Shown piece after piece: positions 44,433 through 51,829 of a DNA stretch of 64,000 nt. The position numbers were made by a program, and so were the translations under genes. The notes under the pieces were generated by a model. That model saw nothing but the letters and a program-made list of their open reading frames with translations, made no database searches and was not told the origin of the DNA. This DNA comes from Pseudoduganella sp. (GTDB lineage Bacteria > Pseudomonadota > Gammaproteobacteria > Burkholderiales > Burkholderiaceae_D), in assembly GCA_021323265.1 (NCBI GenBank), contig JAJTCO010000006.1, positions 29,387-93,386 on the forward strand, given 5' to 3'. Each line of letters starts with the position of its first letter. Within the stretch, counting starts at the first letter, position 1.

Positions 44433-45404
44433 TTACGCTTGGCGGCGGCGGCGCGCGGCCAGTGCAGCCAGGCCGATGCCCAGCAGCATCATCGAACCTG
44501 GTTCCGGGATCTGCTGCACCACGGTCGACAGCGAAGCCTGGTCGATGCCGATGCTGTAGGTGTGACCGGCGAACAGGGTGCGCGCATCGGAGAAGATGGT
44601 GCCGAAGCTGGCGAACAAGGCGTTTTCCGAAGCTTGCGACGACACCAGGCTGCGATTCAGTTCGTCAGGCGACCAGACCAGGGTTGGCGTGCAACCGGTT
44701 GGCAGCGCGGCGCAATTGCTGGTGGTGTCGCGCAGGGTCAGGCTCCAGGTGACGCCGGCGCTGGCCACGCCGCTGGCGCCAGGCGGCAGCAGCGGATCGA
44801 CGAAGACGCGCACGAAGGTGTCGTACGTGAGCGCCAGCGCCAGGTTGGCGTCGGCGAACGTGGTGAAGTTGGCCAGCGCCGTGACCGCGTTCTTGATGGT
44901 GGCGCTGGCGCCGCCGATGGTGCCGCCACTGTTGATGGACGCGTCGGCGCGGGTCAGGCCGCTGGCACCGCCCGCCAGGGCGTTGCCCTGGTTGTTCATG
45001 TCGCCCAGCGCGAAGTCGCCGACGTTGGTCATGTGGTGGGTGCTGGTGTTGTTTTCAGCACTGCCGCCATAGATGCCGTTGATGCCGGCGCAGCTTGGGC
45101 CGGCGCAGCGGTATTTGACGTCAGCCACGGCGTTGCCGGCATTCGGGAAGAATTCGACGTCGGTGACGCTGCTCGGGCCGATGCCGGTGCCTTCGATGCC
45201 GTTGAAGTTCGAGTTGGCGGCGCCGGTACGGCTATCGCTGTTCAGACGAATCTGCAGCGCGGCCGGGTTGAACGCGTGGGTAGTGCCGTCGACGACCAGC
45301 AGCTGCGAGATCGACAGGTCTGCCATGCCAGCCACGCCGGCGAAGGCAGGGGCTGCGGTGAAAGCTGAGATCACGCCTGCAGCGACTAGGTGCTTGAGTT
45401 TCAT
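44433..45404 (-). CDS. PEP-CTERM sorting domain protein
   Basis: This is a 323-residue secreted protein. The signal peptide is MKLKHLVAAGVISAFTAAPAFA. The body is Ala/Gly/Asn/Ser/Thr-rich and without recognisable enzymatic motif. The C-terminus (residues 300-323) is a full exosortase signal: PEPGS, a hydrophobic helix (MMLLGIGLAALAA) and RRRRQA. Exosortase A (59733-61286) should recognise and process it. The start at 45404 has a GGAG site; an extension to 45464 would cover the promoter. It is a single-gene unit with a sigma-54 promoter at 45455-45470 and its own terminator, as expected for a PrsR-controlled target. Function unknown. Confidence 0.88.
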   Translation of the reverse strand: MKLKHLVAAGVISAFTAAPAFAGVAGMADLSISQLLVVDGTTHAFNPAALQIRLNSDSRTGAANSNFNGIEGTGIGPSSVTDVEFFPNAGNAVADVKYRCAGPSCAGINGIYGGSAENNTSTHHMTNVGDFALGDMNNQGNALAGGASGLTRADASINSGGTIGGASATIKNAVTALANFTTFADANLALALTYDTFVRVFVDPLLPPGASGVASAGVTWSLTLRDTTSNCAALPTGCTPTLVWSPDELNRSLVSSQASENALFASFGTIFSDARTLFAGHTYSIGIDQASLSTVVQQIPEPGSMMLLGIGLAALAARRRRQA

Positions 45405-45454
45405 TGTCCGCTCCATTCTTGGGTTTGAGTTCCGAATTGCATGCACGCTAACTA

Positions 45455-45470
45455 AGCAATTCACGTGCCA
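45455..45470 (-). promoter_or_regulatory. Sigma-54 promoter of the PEP-CTERM protein gene
   Basis: Read on the - strand: TGGCAC-GTGAA-TTGCT, an exact TGGCAC-N5-TTGCW match with GG at -24 and GC at -12. Transcription should start about 12 bases beyond, near 45444, giving a 40-base leader to the ATG at 45404. The sigma-54 activator PrsR is encoded in the same locus. A PrsR binding site further upstream (toward 45500-45560) was not identified. Confidence 0.82.
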
Positions 45471-45565
45471 AGTACCAGGAATCTTATTGAATCAATCACT
45501 TAGCGCTGAAGTTTGCGCATGCCGCCTGGGCGTTGTAAAGATTTTCGACAGGCTGGCGCGGGCTC

Positions 45566-46678
45566 TCAGGCGGCTGCCTGCTGCGACGTCTTGGGCGTCA
45601 GGAACGCCTTATGGAACAGGTGGCGCGCCAGGCGCAGCGGCGGCATGCGCAGCCAGTTGCCGCGCACATACAGCAGGAAGTCGGCCAGCTTGGCGCCCGC
45701 GCCGCGGCAGCTGGCGTGGTGCGGCAGCAGGGCCCGGGTAAACAAGGCGTCCATCAGGGCCAGGCACGGGGCTGGCGGCGCGGCCGTTGCCAGGGCTGCC
45801 ATGGTGGCGGGCGGGACCGGCGTGCCGAGCAGGCGCGCGCCGTAGCGCAAGCCATAGAACATGAAGCGCTGCAACTGCAGCTGGCGCGCGCGCGCGGGCA
45901 GGGCGTCCCAGAAGCCGGGCTCGTGCGCGCCGAAATGCTGCAGCAGGCAGTGCAAGTCCCACAGGTCGCGCAAGCCCTTGTCGAACTCGCCGTCCGCGAA
46001 CAGGTGGGTGGCGCTGTGCAGCACCATGTCGAGCGGCGCCAGGACGGCGGCGCCGGGGGGCGCGTCGGGGCCGGCCAGCGGGCGCGCGGCGGCCCGCAGC
46101 AGGCGGGCGTCGGGGCGCTGCGCCGCCGTGCGCGGCAAGATGCTGTGGTGCACGTCGATTGTCGTCTGGCGCAGGAAATGCGTCATCGGCGGCAGCTCAT
46201 GCATCCACTCGCGGTAGTAGCGCTGGTCGTAGGCGTCGTGGTGGGTGCCGAGCCAGCCGTGGCGCATGAGGGCGCCTTCCACCAGGGCCAGTTTGTCCTC
46301 CGGCACCAGGATGTCGATGTCGGAGAACAGGCGGCCGGGCGCCGGCGGCAAGCCGGCCGCCGCATACGCGCCGCCCTTGAGCAGCAGCAGCGGCAGGCCA
46401 AGCCCGGCCAGCGCCTTGCCGATCAGGCGAATTTCCCAGTAGGTGGCCTGGCGGTGGCGCCGTGCCAGCACGGCGGCCCACGCCAGCTGCTCGCGCGCCT
46501 GCGGCAGCGCGTGCGCCAGCTGCCCGTGCTGGTCCAGCCAGGCGTGCAGGGCGGCGCTGAGGTTGGCGGTTTCGGCCTGGCGCAGCAGCACGTCCCAGCC
46601 GGCCGGCGCCAGGGCGGCGGCGTGGTGCGGGTCGCGCAGGACGCGCAGCAGGACGGGCAGGTCAGGCGGCAAAGTCAT
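45566..46678 (-). CDS. Nucleotidyltransferase family protein (NTP_transf_5-like), HPr-rel-A operon
   Basis: This 370-residue protein has a nucleotidyltransferase core, LLLLKGGAYAAAGLPP followed by GRLFSDIDILVPE. The SDID pair supplies the metal-binding aspartates and TIDVHHSI a further strand. This resembles PF14907, whose members accompany PqqD-like and HprK-related proteins in several peptide or secreted-protein systems. The start at 46678 overlaps the HprK-related gene by 17 bases; an extension to 46717 adds nothing recognisable. It is the last gene of the sigma-54-driven four-gene operon. It likely transfers a nucleotide or similar group, target unknown. Confidence 0.75.
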   Translation of the reverse strand: MTLPPDLPVLLRVLRDPHHAAALAPAGWDVLLRQAETANLSAALHAWLDQHGQLAHALPQAREQLAWAAVLARRHRQATYWEIRLIGKALAGLGLPLLLLKGGAYAAAGLPPAPGRLFSDIDILVPEDKLALVEGALMRHGWLGTHHDAYDQRYYREWMHELPPMTHFLRQTTIDVHHSILPRTAAQRPDARLLRAAARPLAGPDAPPGAAVLAPLDMVLHSATHLFADGEFDKGLRDLWDLHCLLQHFGAHEPGFWDALPARARQLQLQRFMFYGLRYGARLLGTPVPPATMAALATAAPPAPCLALMDALFTRALLPHHASCRGAGAKLADFLLYVRGNWLRMPPLRLARHLFHKAFLTPKTSQQAAA

Positions 46679-47582
46679 CGAGGCGGGCAAAGGTGTCCAG
46701 GGCGTCGTCCAGCACACTATAGCGGAAACGGTAGCCGGCGGCCGTGTCGATCAGGCGTCCCAGGGCGTCGAAGCCGGCCGCGCCCAGCAAGCTGTAGTTG
46801 AAGCTGTTGCCGGCCAGTTCCATGAAGGTGGCGGCGCGCGCCAGCGGTTCCAGCGTGGTGGCGGCGCCGGCCGCGTAGTGCGGAAACACGATCCAGGCCG
46901 GCAGCGCCGGCTCGGCGGCGCGCTGCACGGCCAGGCCGGGCGCGCGCATGTGCGCCACCGTGCCTTTCAGCGTGTCGTGCACGGGCGGGCTGAGCACCGC
47001 GTCGGGCACGTAGGCGCGGATGATGTCGATCGATGCGTTCTTCAGGCTGATGGGGCGCGGGTTGGGCACCACCAGGCCGCTGTCCAGTTCGAGCAGGGTC
47101 AGCTCGTCCGACAGCAGGCGCCAGCCGCCCTTGCCGCTCAGGGCGGCGGTCAGGGTGCTCTTGCCCGAGCCGGGCGGCGCCGGCAGGATGACGGCGCGGC
47201 CGTTGCGCTCCAGCACGGCGGCATGCACGATCAGGTAGCGGTGGGCGCGGCCCGAGACGCACCAGTTGAAGCCCCATTCGAACATGGGGAAGGCATGCTG
47301 CAGCGGCATCGGCTGGAACATTTCGTGGCCGTCGCACTGCAGCCGCACTTGCGGGCGCAGCCAGCGGCGCGGCGAGCGCGGGCGCACCAGCTTCAAATGA
47401 AATTCGGCGAACGCGTCGTCCTCCAGCAGCGGGTAGGCGTCGTACAGCTGGCCGATGCCGGCCGTCACGCTGGGCACGTCAGCCTGCAGGCGCACGGTGA
47501 AGCGGCCCGTGCGCAGGCGCAGGCCGGGCCCGGCCAGGCGCGCATGCAGCGCGCTGGGCGACAGCGAGGCAATGGTCAGCAA
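46662..47582 (-). CDS. HprK-related kinase A (HPr-rel-A system)
   Basis: This is a 306-residue protein. The P-loop PAPPGSGKST is at residues 134-143, preceded by IVHAAVLERNGRAV, the strand pattern of HPr serine kinase/phosphorylases. LLSDELTLLEL supplies the acidic residues and NPRPISLKNASIDI follows, as in HprK. It lacks the N-terminal HprK domain order and is not next to a phosphotransferase HPr. HprK-related kinase A is recognised by its constant company of a PqqD-like protein. The start is TTG 47582, overlapping the PqqD-like stop by seven bases. Substrate unknown; the secreted protein at 47809-48405 is the obvious candidate. Confidence 0.83.
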   Translation of the reverse strand: MLTIASLSPSALHARLAGPGLRLRTGRFTVRLQADVPSVTAGIGQLYDAYPLLEDDAFAEFHLKLVRPRSPRRWLRPQVRLQCDGHEMFQPMPLQHAFPMFEWGFNWCVSGRAHRYLIVHAAVLERNGRAVILPAPPGSGKSTLTAALSGKGGWRLLSDELTLLELDSGLVVPNPRPISLKNASIDIIRAYVPDAVLSPPVHDTLKGTVAHMRAPGLAVQRAAEPALPAWIVFPHYAAGAATTLEPLARAATFMELAGNSFNYSLLGAAGFDALGRLIDTAAGYRFRYSVLDDALDTFARLDDFAA

Positions 47583-47809
47583 GGTTCCACCAGGTAGAGT
47601 TCAGCGAGTTCGGCGAAGACGCGCTGCAAGGCCGGATCGGCCCAGTCGTCCGTCATCAGCGTGCCGTCGCGCAAGCCATGCAGCAGCTCGAGCGTGGCGT
47701 CGTCCAGCAGATGGGTGGCGCCCGAGACTTCGTTGTAGAGCACGCTTTGCCCTTGCCAACTGCGGCTGCGCAGGGATTGCCCCGGCACAATACGCCACTG
47801 CAGAGCCAT
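47576..47809 (-). CDS. HPr-rel-A system PqqD-family peptide chaperone
   Basis: This is a 77-residue protein with the PqqD-like wing shape. LYNEVSGATHLLDDATLELLHGL is the typical centre, with the G-x-x-x-L-L-D-x-x-x-x-x-L-L pattern, and a short helical end (LAELYLVEPC) follows. PqqD proteins hold precursor peptides for modifying enzymes. Its ATG at 47809 overlaps the stop of the upstream secreted-protein gene (TGATG), and it overlaps the HprK-related gene downstream. The tight coupling implies that substrate, chaperone and kinase are made in fixed ratio. Confidence 0.8.
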   Translation of the reverse strand: MALQWRIVPGQSLRSRSWQGQSVLYNEVSGATHLLDDATLELLHGLRDGTLMTDDWADPALQRVFAELAELYLVEPC

Positions 47810-48405
47810 CAAATCTTGACCTGATGCATCGTGCTCTTGAGGTAATCGACCACGTCGGCGCCGCTCCAGCCTTGCGCGCCCGCGGTCGGCACGTAGACGT
47901 AGGGATGGACTTGCAGTTCGTTCCAGATCGTGCGCAGCATGTTTTCCGACAGGAAGGTCGAGCGGCCCGACATCGTGTTCAGGTAGGCTGCCGTCAGGTG
48001 CGCGCCCAGGTTGTCCGGATCGAAGGTCGAGTCGTGATTGCCGAGCACCTCCTGGAGCGAGGCGCGGCCGATGGCCTTGCCGGTCGGGAAAATCGAACCG
48101 AATTCGGTGGCCGGCGGCACTGGCCACGTCAGGTGGCCGGGATTGTGGCCGCTCTTGCCGTTCGACTTCAGCGACTGCAGCCAGATCCCCGGGCTGAGCC
48201 CGGAACACGTGATGGGATCGGGGTTGCGGGCACTGACCAGGGCCGAGGCGGCGCCGGACGGGGTGGCGCACACGAGCTGGGCCATGCCCGGCTGGCTGTG
48301 CAGGGTCAGCAGCACGCCGGATGCAGCCGCCCCGGCGCGGGTAAAGCGGCGGCGTGCGGCGCCTTGGGCGCTCAATTGCCTGCCTGACTGTTGTTCGTTG
48401 GCCAC
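47809..48405 (-). CDS. Secreted protein with twin-arginine-like leader, first gene of HPr-rel-A operon
   Basis: This is a 198-residue protein. Residues 17-43 look like an export signal with an Arg-rich n-region (ARRRFTRAG), a hydrophobic core and cleavage near GMAQ. The mature part has two cysteines (LVCATPS and ITCSGLSPGIW) and several His/Asn/Gly-rich segments; no enzymatic domain is recognised. The CSGLSPGxW motif resembles a motif of other small secreted bacterial proteins. GTG 48405 is chosen because it has AAGGA seven bases upstream and because the sigma-54 promoter at 48463-48478 would lie inside any longer frame. It is the likely substrate of the three proteins encoded after it. Confidence 0.7.
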   Translation of the reverse strand: MANEQQSGRQLSAQGAARRRFTRAGAAASGVLLTLHSQPGMAQLVCATPSGAASALVSARNPDPITCSGLSPGIWLQSLKSNGKSGHNPGHLTWPVPPATEFGSIFPTGKAIGRASLQEVLGNHDSTFDPDNLGAHLTAAYLNTMSGRSTFLSENMLRTIWNELQVHPYVYVPTAGAQGWSGADVVDYLKSTMHQVKI

Positions 48406-48462
48406 GTCGTCATCCTTGCGAAAATGGGCGGGCAGCGCGCTGCCCTCGATAAGCCGGTTGGA

Positions 48463-48478
48463 AGCAAATATCGTTCCA
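48463..48478 (-). promoter_or_regulatory. Sigma-54 promoter of the HPr-rel-A operon
   Basis: Read on the - strand: TGGAAC-GATAT-TTGCT, one mismatch to TGGCAC-N5-TTGCW, with the invariant GG and GC in exact spacing. The start point would be near 48452 and the leader about 47 bases to the GTG at 48405. This is the second sigma-54 match within 3 kb; both lie on the same strand and both drive secreted-protein genes. Confidence 0.75.
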
Positions 48479-48616
48479 AGCATTGCTTTCGTTCATGAAA
48501 GAACCGAAGAATCAGCCAGTTAGCCGCACTGGTCGGGGGGCGCTGGCCACTCCGCACGCCATGATAGCGTGAACTGTAAGAATTCTCGACAGTTATCGCT
48601 CGGCAGCCACGCTGGC

Positions 48617-49246
48617 TTAGAAGAAGCTCTCCGGAATCACCAGGATGTCGCCCGGACGCATCGGCACGTTGGCCGAAATGTCGCCGTTCTTGATCAGGTC
48701 GTTCAGGCGCACGGTGAATTGCTGCTGCTTGCCGTCCACGGTGCGGATGATGCTGGCCTTGTTGCCGGCGGCGAACTCGGTGACGCCGCCCACGGCAATC
48801 ATCACGTCCAGGATCGACATGTCGCGCCGGTAGGGCAGCGATTGCGGCTTGGCGGCCTGGCCGATGACGCGGATCTGCTCGCCGTAGGTGCCGACAAAGC
48901 CGGTCACGATGACGGTGACCACCGGCTGCTGGATGAACTTGGCCAGGGCCTTTTCGATGTCGCGCGCCAGGGCAGTCGACGTCTTGCCGCTGGCTTCCAG
49001 GTCTTCCACCAGCGGGGTGGTGATCTTGCCGTCCGGACGCACCGGCACCACCTGCGACACTTCCGGGTTGCGCCAGACGATGATGCTCAGGTTGTCGCCC
49101 GGGCCGATCAGGTAGTCGGACTGCGGCACGGCGCCGGCATCGACCGGGGCGCCGCTGCGGGTGGCGGCACAGCCGCTCAAGCCCAGCGCGCCCAGCAGGA
49201 CGGCAGCGGCAGCCAGCAGACGGACCAGCTTGGATTGCGTATTCAC
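48617..49246 (-). CDS. XrtA-type polysaccharide export lipoprotein (Wza/OPX family)
   Basis: This is a 209-residue protein. The signal peptide has lipobox LSGC (Cys 26). The Poly_export domain (DYLIGPGDNLSIIVWRNPEVSQVVPVRPDGKI) and a SLBB-like domain (TVIVTGFVGTYGEQIRV ... SILDVMIAVGGVTEFA) follow. It lacks the C-terminal membrane helix of E. coli Wza, so it probably needs another protein to cross the outer membrane, possibly the TIGR03016-type protein at 52749-54314. Start is GTG 49246 with an AAGGAG site. It is read opposite to the chain-length/kinase operon, from which a protease gene separates it. Confidence 0.9.
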   Translation of the reverse strand: MNTQSKLVRLLAAAAVLLGALGLSGCAATRSGAPVDAGAVPQSDYLIGPGDNLSIIVWRNPEVSQVVPVRPDGKITTPLVEDLEASGKTSTALARDIEKALAKFIQQPVVTVIVTGFVGTYGEQIRVIGQAAKPQSLPYRRDMSILDVMIAVGGVTEFAAGNKASIIRTVDGKQQQFTVRLNDLIKNGDISANVPMRPGDILVIPESFF

Positions 49247-49313
49247 ATTATTCTCCTTGTTTGCTTTTTAGCATTGCCTGTTATACCACGACTCTTGCTG
49301 CTTTGCCTTGCCT

Positions 49314-50087
49314 TTATTTGCCGGCGCCGCCTTGCTGCAACAGCTCATGCACGTGGCGCACGGGCACGGCATAGCTGATCCCGCTCGGATCGGTGATGGC
49401 GCTTTCCTTGGTGCCCTTGACCAGCGTCATGTTGATGACGGCCAGCACGGCACCGGTGTCGGGATCATACACGGGGCTGCCGCTGTTGGCCGGGTATGCC
49501 GTGCCGTCGAGCTGGTACAGTGTAAAGGGTGTGCCGCGCTGCAGCGTGGCAACGGTGCGCGGATTCAGGCCGCGCGAGGTGGGCGTGGGCAGGACTGCCG
49601 GCGTTTGCGCGGCCAGCAGCGCGCGGTGGGTCACGGCGTTCATGCCCAGCTGTATGCCCAGCGGGAACCCGGTGAAGGCCAGGTCGCGCCCCTCCTCGGC
49701 CAGTTCGCTGCCGGCCAGGGTCAGCGCCGGCAGCGGCGCGCCCGACAGGCGCAGATGGACCAGGTCGTGCGCGCGGTCGATCGCCACCACGGTGGCGGCG
49801 CGGAATTCCAGCTTGTCGCCCTTGCCGGTGACGATGCCCAGGGTTTCCAGCCGTTCCGTGTCGAGGCTGCCGACCGCGTGCGCGTTGCTGATCACCGACA
49901 AGCCGTCGCCCACCACGAAGCCGGTGGCATGGAACACGATGGCCGGGCTGCGCGTGCGCAGGTGGGTGCCGATGCCCACCACGCCCGGCTTGATGGCGGC
50001 GATGGTGCGCGGCAGCGGGGCGGCCGCGGCGCTCAGCGCGGCGCCGCCCAGGCAGGCAGCCAGGAAGAGCGAAATCAGCTTGGTCAT
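49314..50087 (-). CDS. Trypsin-like serine protease, periplasmic
   Basis: This is a 257-residue protein. The signal peptide is MTKLISLFLAACLGGAALSAAAA. The catalytic triad is visible: H70 in ISNAHAVG, D108 in DRAHDLVHL and S202 in ANSGSPV. The last motif differs from GNSGGP by one residue. There is no PDZ domain, so it is shorter than DegP. Start 50087 has a GGAGA site; an extension to 50153 lacks one. Its place between the export lipoprotein and the chain-length gene suggests a role in processing or quality control of the secretion machinery or of PEP-CTERM proteins, inferred from context. Confidence 0.8.
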   Translation of the reverse strand: MTKLISLFLAACLGGAALSAAAAPLPRTIAAIKPGVVGIGTHLRTRSPAIVFHATGFVVGDGLSVISNAHAVGSLDTERLETLGIVTGKGDKLEFRAATVVAIDRAHDLVHLRLSGAPLPALTLAGSELAEEGRDLAFTGFPLGIQLGMNAVTHRALLAAQTPAVLPTPTSRGLNPRTVATLQRGTPFTLYQLDGTAYPANSGSPVYDPDTGAVLAVINMTLVKGTKESAITDPSGISYAVPVRHVHELLQQGGAGK

Positions 50088-50166
50088 GGGGTCTCCGCAG
50101 GAGATATTGTCATCGGGAAATGTTAAATGCTTTTCGTCAGTGCGACGCAACACACATAAATTAATA

Positions 50167-50195
50167 GTAACAGGCAGCGCGTTCTGCTGTATGAT
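50167..50195 (+). promoter_or_regulatory. Candidate sigma-70 promoter of the core EPS operon
   Basis: GTAACA (50167-50172), a 17-base spacer and TATGAT (50190-50195) lie 72 bases before the GTG of the chain-length gene. The -35 matches four of six bases and the -10 five of six. The leader would hold an inverted repeat, TTAGGCA (50212-50218) with TGCCTAA (50250-50256). No sigma-54 element was seen here. Confidence 0.35.
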
Positions 50196-50266
50196 AGAGA
50201 TTAGATGTTATTTAGGCAATATTAGAAGTGGGCATTGCGATAGTTTGCCTGCCTAACAAGGGATGA

Positions 50267-51802
50267 GTGATCGAGATGGCAGAATTGATGTCCTTGCTGT
50301 TGAGCTTTCTGAAGGCAATCGGAAAGTATCGCTGGTACGCCGTGGCAATTACCTGGGTAGTGGCGTTGGTGGGCTGGGCCGTGGTGTACCAGCTGCCCAA
50401 TGACTACCAGGCCTCGGCGCGGGTGTATGTCGATACCCAGAGCATTCTGAAGCCGCTCATGTCGGGCATGACCACCACGCCGAACGTGGAGCAGCAAGTC
50501 ATGTTCATGCGCCGCACCCTGATCAGCCGGCCCAACGTCGAGCGCGTGCTGCGCATGGTGGACCTGGACATCAAGGCCAAGGACAGCAAGCAGCACGAGA
50601 AGCAGGTCGATGAGCTCATGTCCGCGATCAAGATCAGCGGCACCGAGCGCGACGACATCTACACGATCTCCTACAACAACGAGAACCCCAAGCTGGGCAA
50701 GGACGTGGTGCAGTCCCTGCTGACCATCTTCGTCGAAGGCTCCTTCGGCGGCAAGAAGCAGGATTCGGAAAAGGCCGTCCAGTTCATCGACGACCAGATC
50801 AAGATGTACGAGGAGCGCCTGGCGGCCGGCGAGAATGCGCTGAAGGAATTCAAGATCCGCCACATGGGCTTGCTGCCGCGCCAGGGCAGCGACTACTCGA
50901 GCAACCTGGGCGACCTGTCCGACAAGCTGAACCAGGCGCGCCTGGAACTGCTGGAGGCCGAGCAGGCGCGCAATGCCATCAAGCGCCAGATTGCCGGCGA
51001 AGACTTGGCGCCGGCGGCCGAACAGCAGAACATCAGCAATCCGGAAATCGACGGCCGCATCACGGCCATGGAAAAGCAGCTCGACACGCTGCGCATGCAG
51101 TACACCGAAGAGCATCCGGACATCGTGGCGACCAAGCGCCTGATTGCTTCGCTGCAGCAGCGCAAGAAGGAAGAGGCGAAGAAGCTGGCGCGCAGCAGCG
51201 ACCCGGGCGCCAGCTACAGCCCGATGCTGCAGCAGCTGAACGTGGCGCTGTCGGTCGAGGAAGCGCGCGTGGCCGCGCTCAAGGCGCGCGTGGGCGAATA
51301 CTCGACCCGCCTGGGCCGTCTGCGCGCGCAGAGCACGCAGGCACCGGAAGTGGAAGCGCAGCTGGCCCAGCTGAACCGCGATTACCTGATCAACAAGGAC
51401 AACTACGAAAAGCTGGTGCAGCGCCGCGAAGCGGCCAAGCTGTCCGGCGACCTCAGCTCGGCGACCGACATGATGAGTTTCCGCGTCATCGACCCGCCCG
51501 TCGTGCCGCGCACGCCGGCCGGCCCCAACCGCCTGCGCTTCTATGCGATCGTGTTCGCCGGCGCCTTGCTGGCCGGCCTGGGCGGCGCGTTCCTGATGAG
51601 CCAGATCCGGCCGACCTTCCTCAGCCAGCACAGCCTGCGCGAAGTCACCGGCGTGCCGATCCTGGGCAGCATCAGCATGAACTGGACCGAGCAGCAGAAA
51701 ACGTCGCGCCGGCGCCGCCTGTACGCCTTCGGCTTGGCGGTGGCGTCGCTGCTGACCGCGTTTGGCGGTGTCATGACCATCACCTTGCTGCGCGCTGGCT
51801 AA
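50267..51802 (+). CDS. XrtA system polysaccharide chain-length determinant (Wzz/PCP family)
   Basis: This is a 511-residue inner-membrane co-polymerase. One membrane helix lies near residues 20-42 (WYAVAITWVVALVGWAVVY). A large periplasmic part rich in coiled coil follows (about 150-400), with the PxxP-type segment VVPRTPAGPNRL. Two more helices lie near 425-445 and 485-510. The double C-terminal helix is typical of the exosortase-type proteins. Start is GTG 50267 with AAGGG four bases upstream; ATG 50276 is possible. It is the first gene of the core + strand operon and acts with the tyrosine autokinase encoded next. Confidence 0.9.
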   Translation: MIEMAELMSLLLSFLKAIGKYRWYAVAITWVVALVGWAVVYQLPNDYQASARVYVDTQSILKPLMSGMTTTPNVEQQVMFMRRTLISRPNVERVLRMVDLDIKAKDSKQHEKQVDELMSAIKISGTERDDIYTISYNNENPKLGKDVVQSLLTIFVEGSFGGKKQDSEKAVQFIDDQIKMYEERLAAGENALKEFKIRHMGLLPRQGSDYSSNLGDLSDKLNQARLELLEAEQARNAIKRQIAGEDLAPAAEQQNISNPEIDGRITAMEKQLDTLRMQYTEEHPDIVATKRLIASLQQRKKEEAKKLARSSDPGASYSPMLQQLNVALSVEEARVAALKARVGEYSTRLGRLRAQSTQAPEVEAQLAQLNRDYLINKDNYEKLVQRREAAKLSGDLSSATDMMSFRVIDPPVVPRTPAGPNRLRFYAIVFAGALLAGLGGAFLMSQIRPTFLSQHSLREVTGVPILGSISMNWTEQQKTSRRRRLYAFGLAVASLLTAFGGVMTITLLRAG

Positions 51803-51829
51803 GCGCCCACTACCCAGGGAGTCCTTCAA

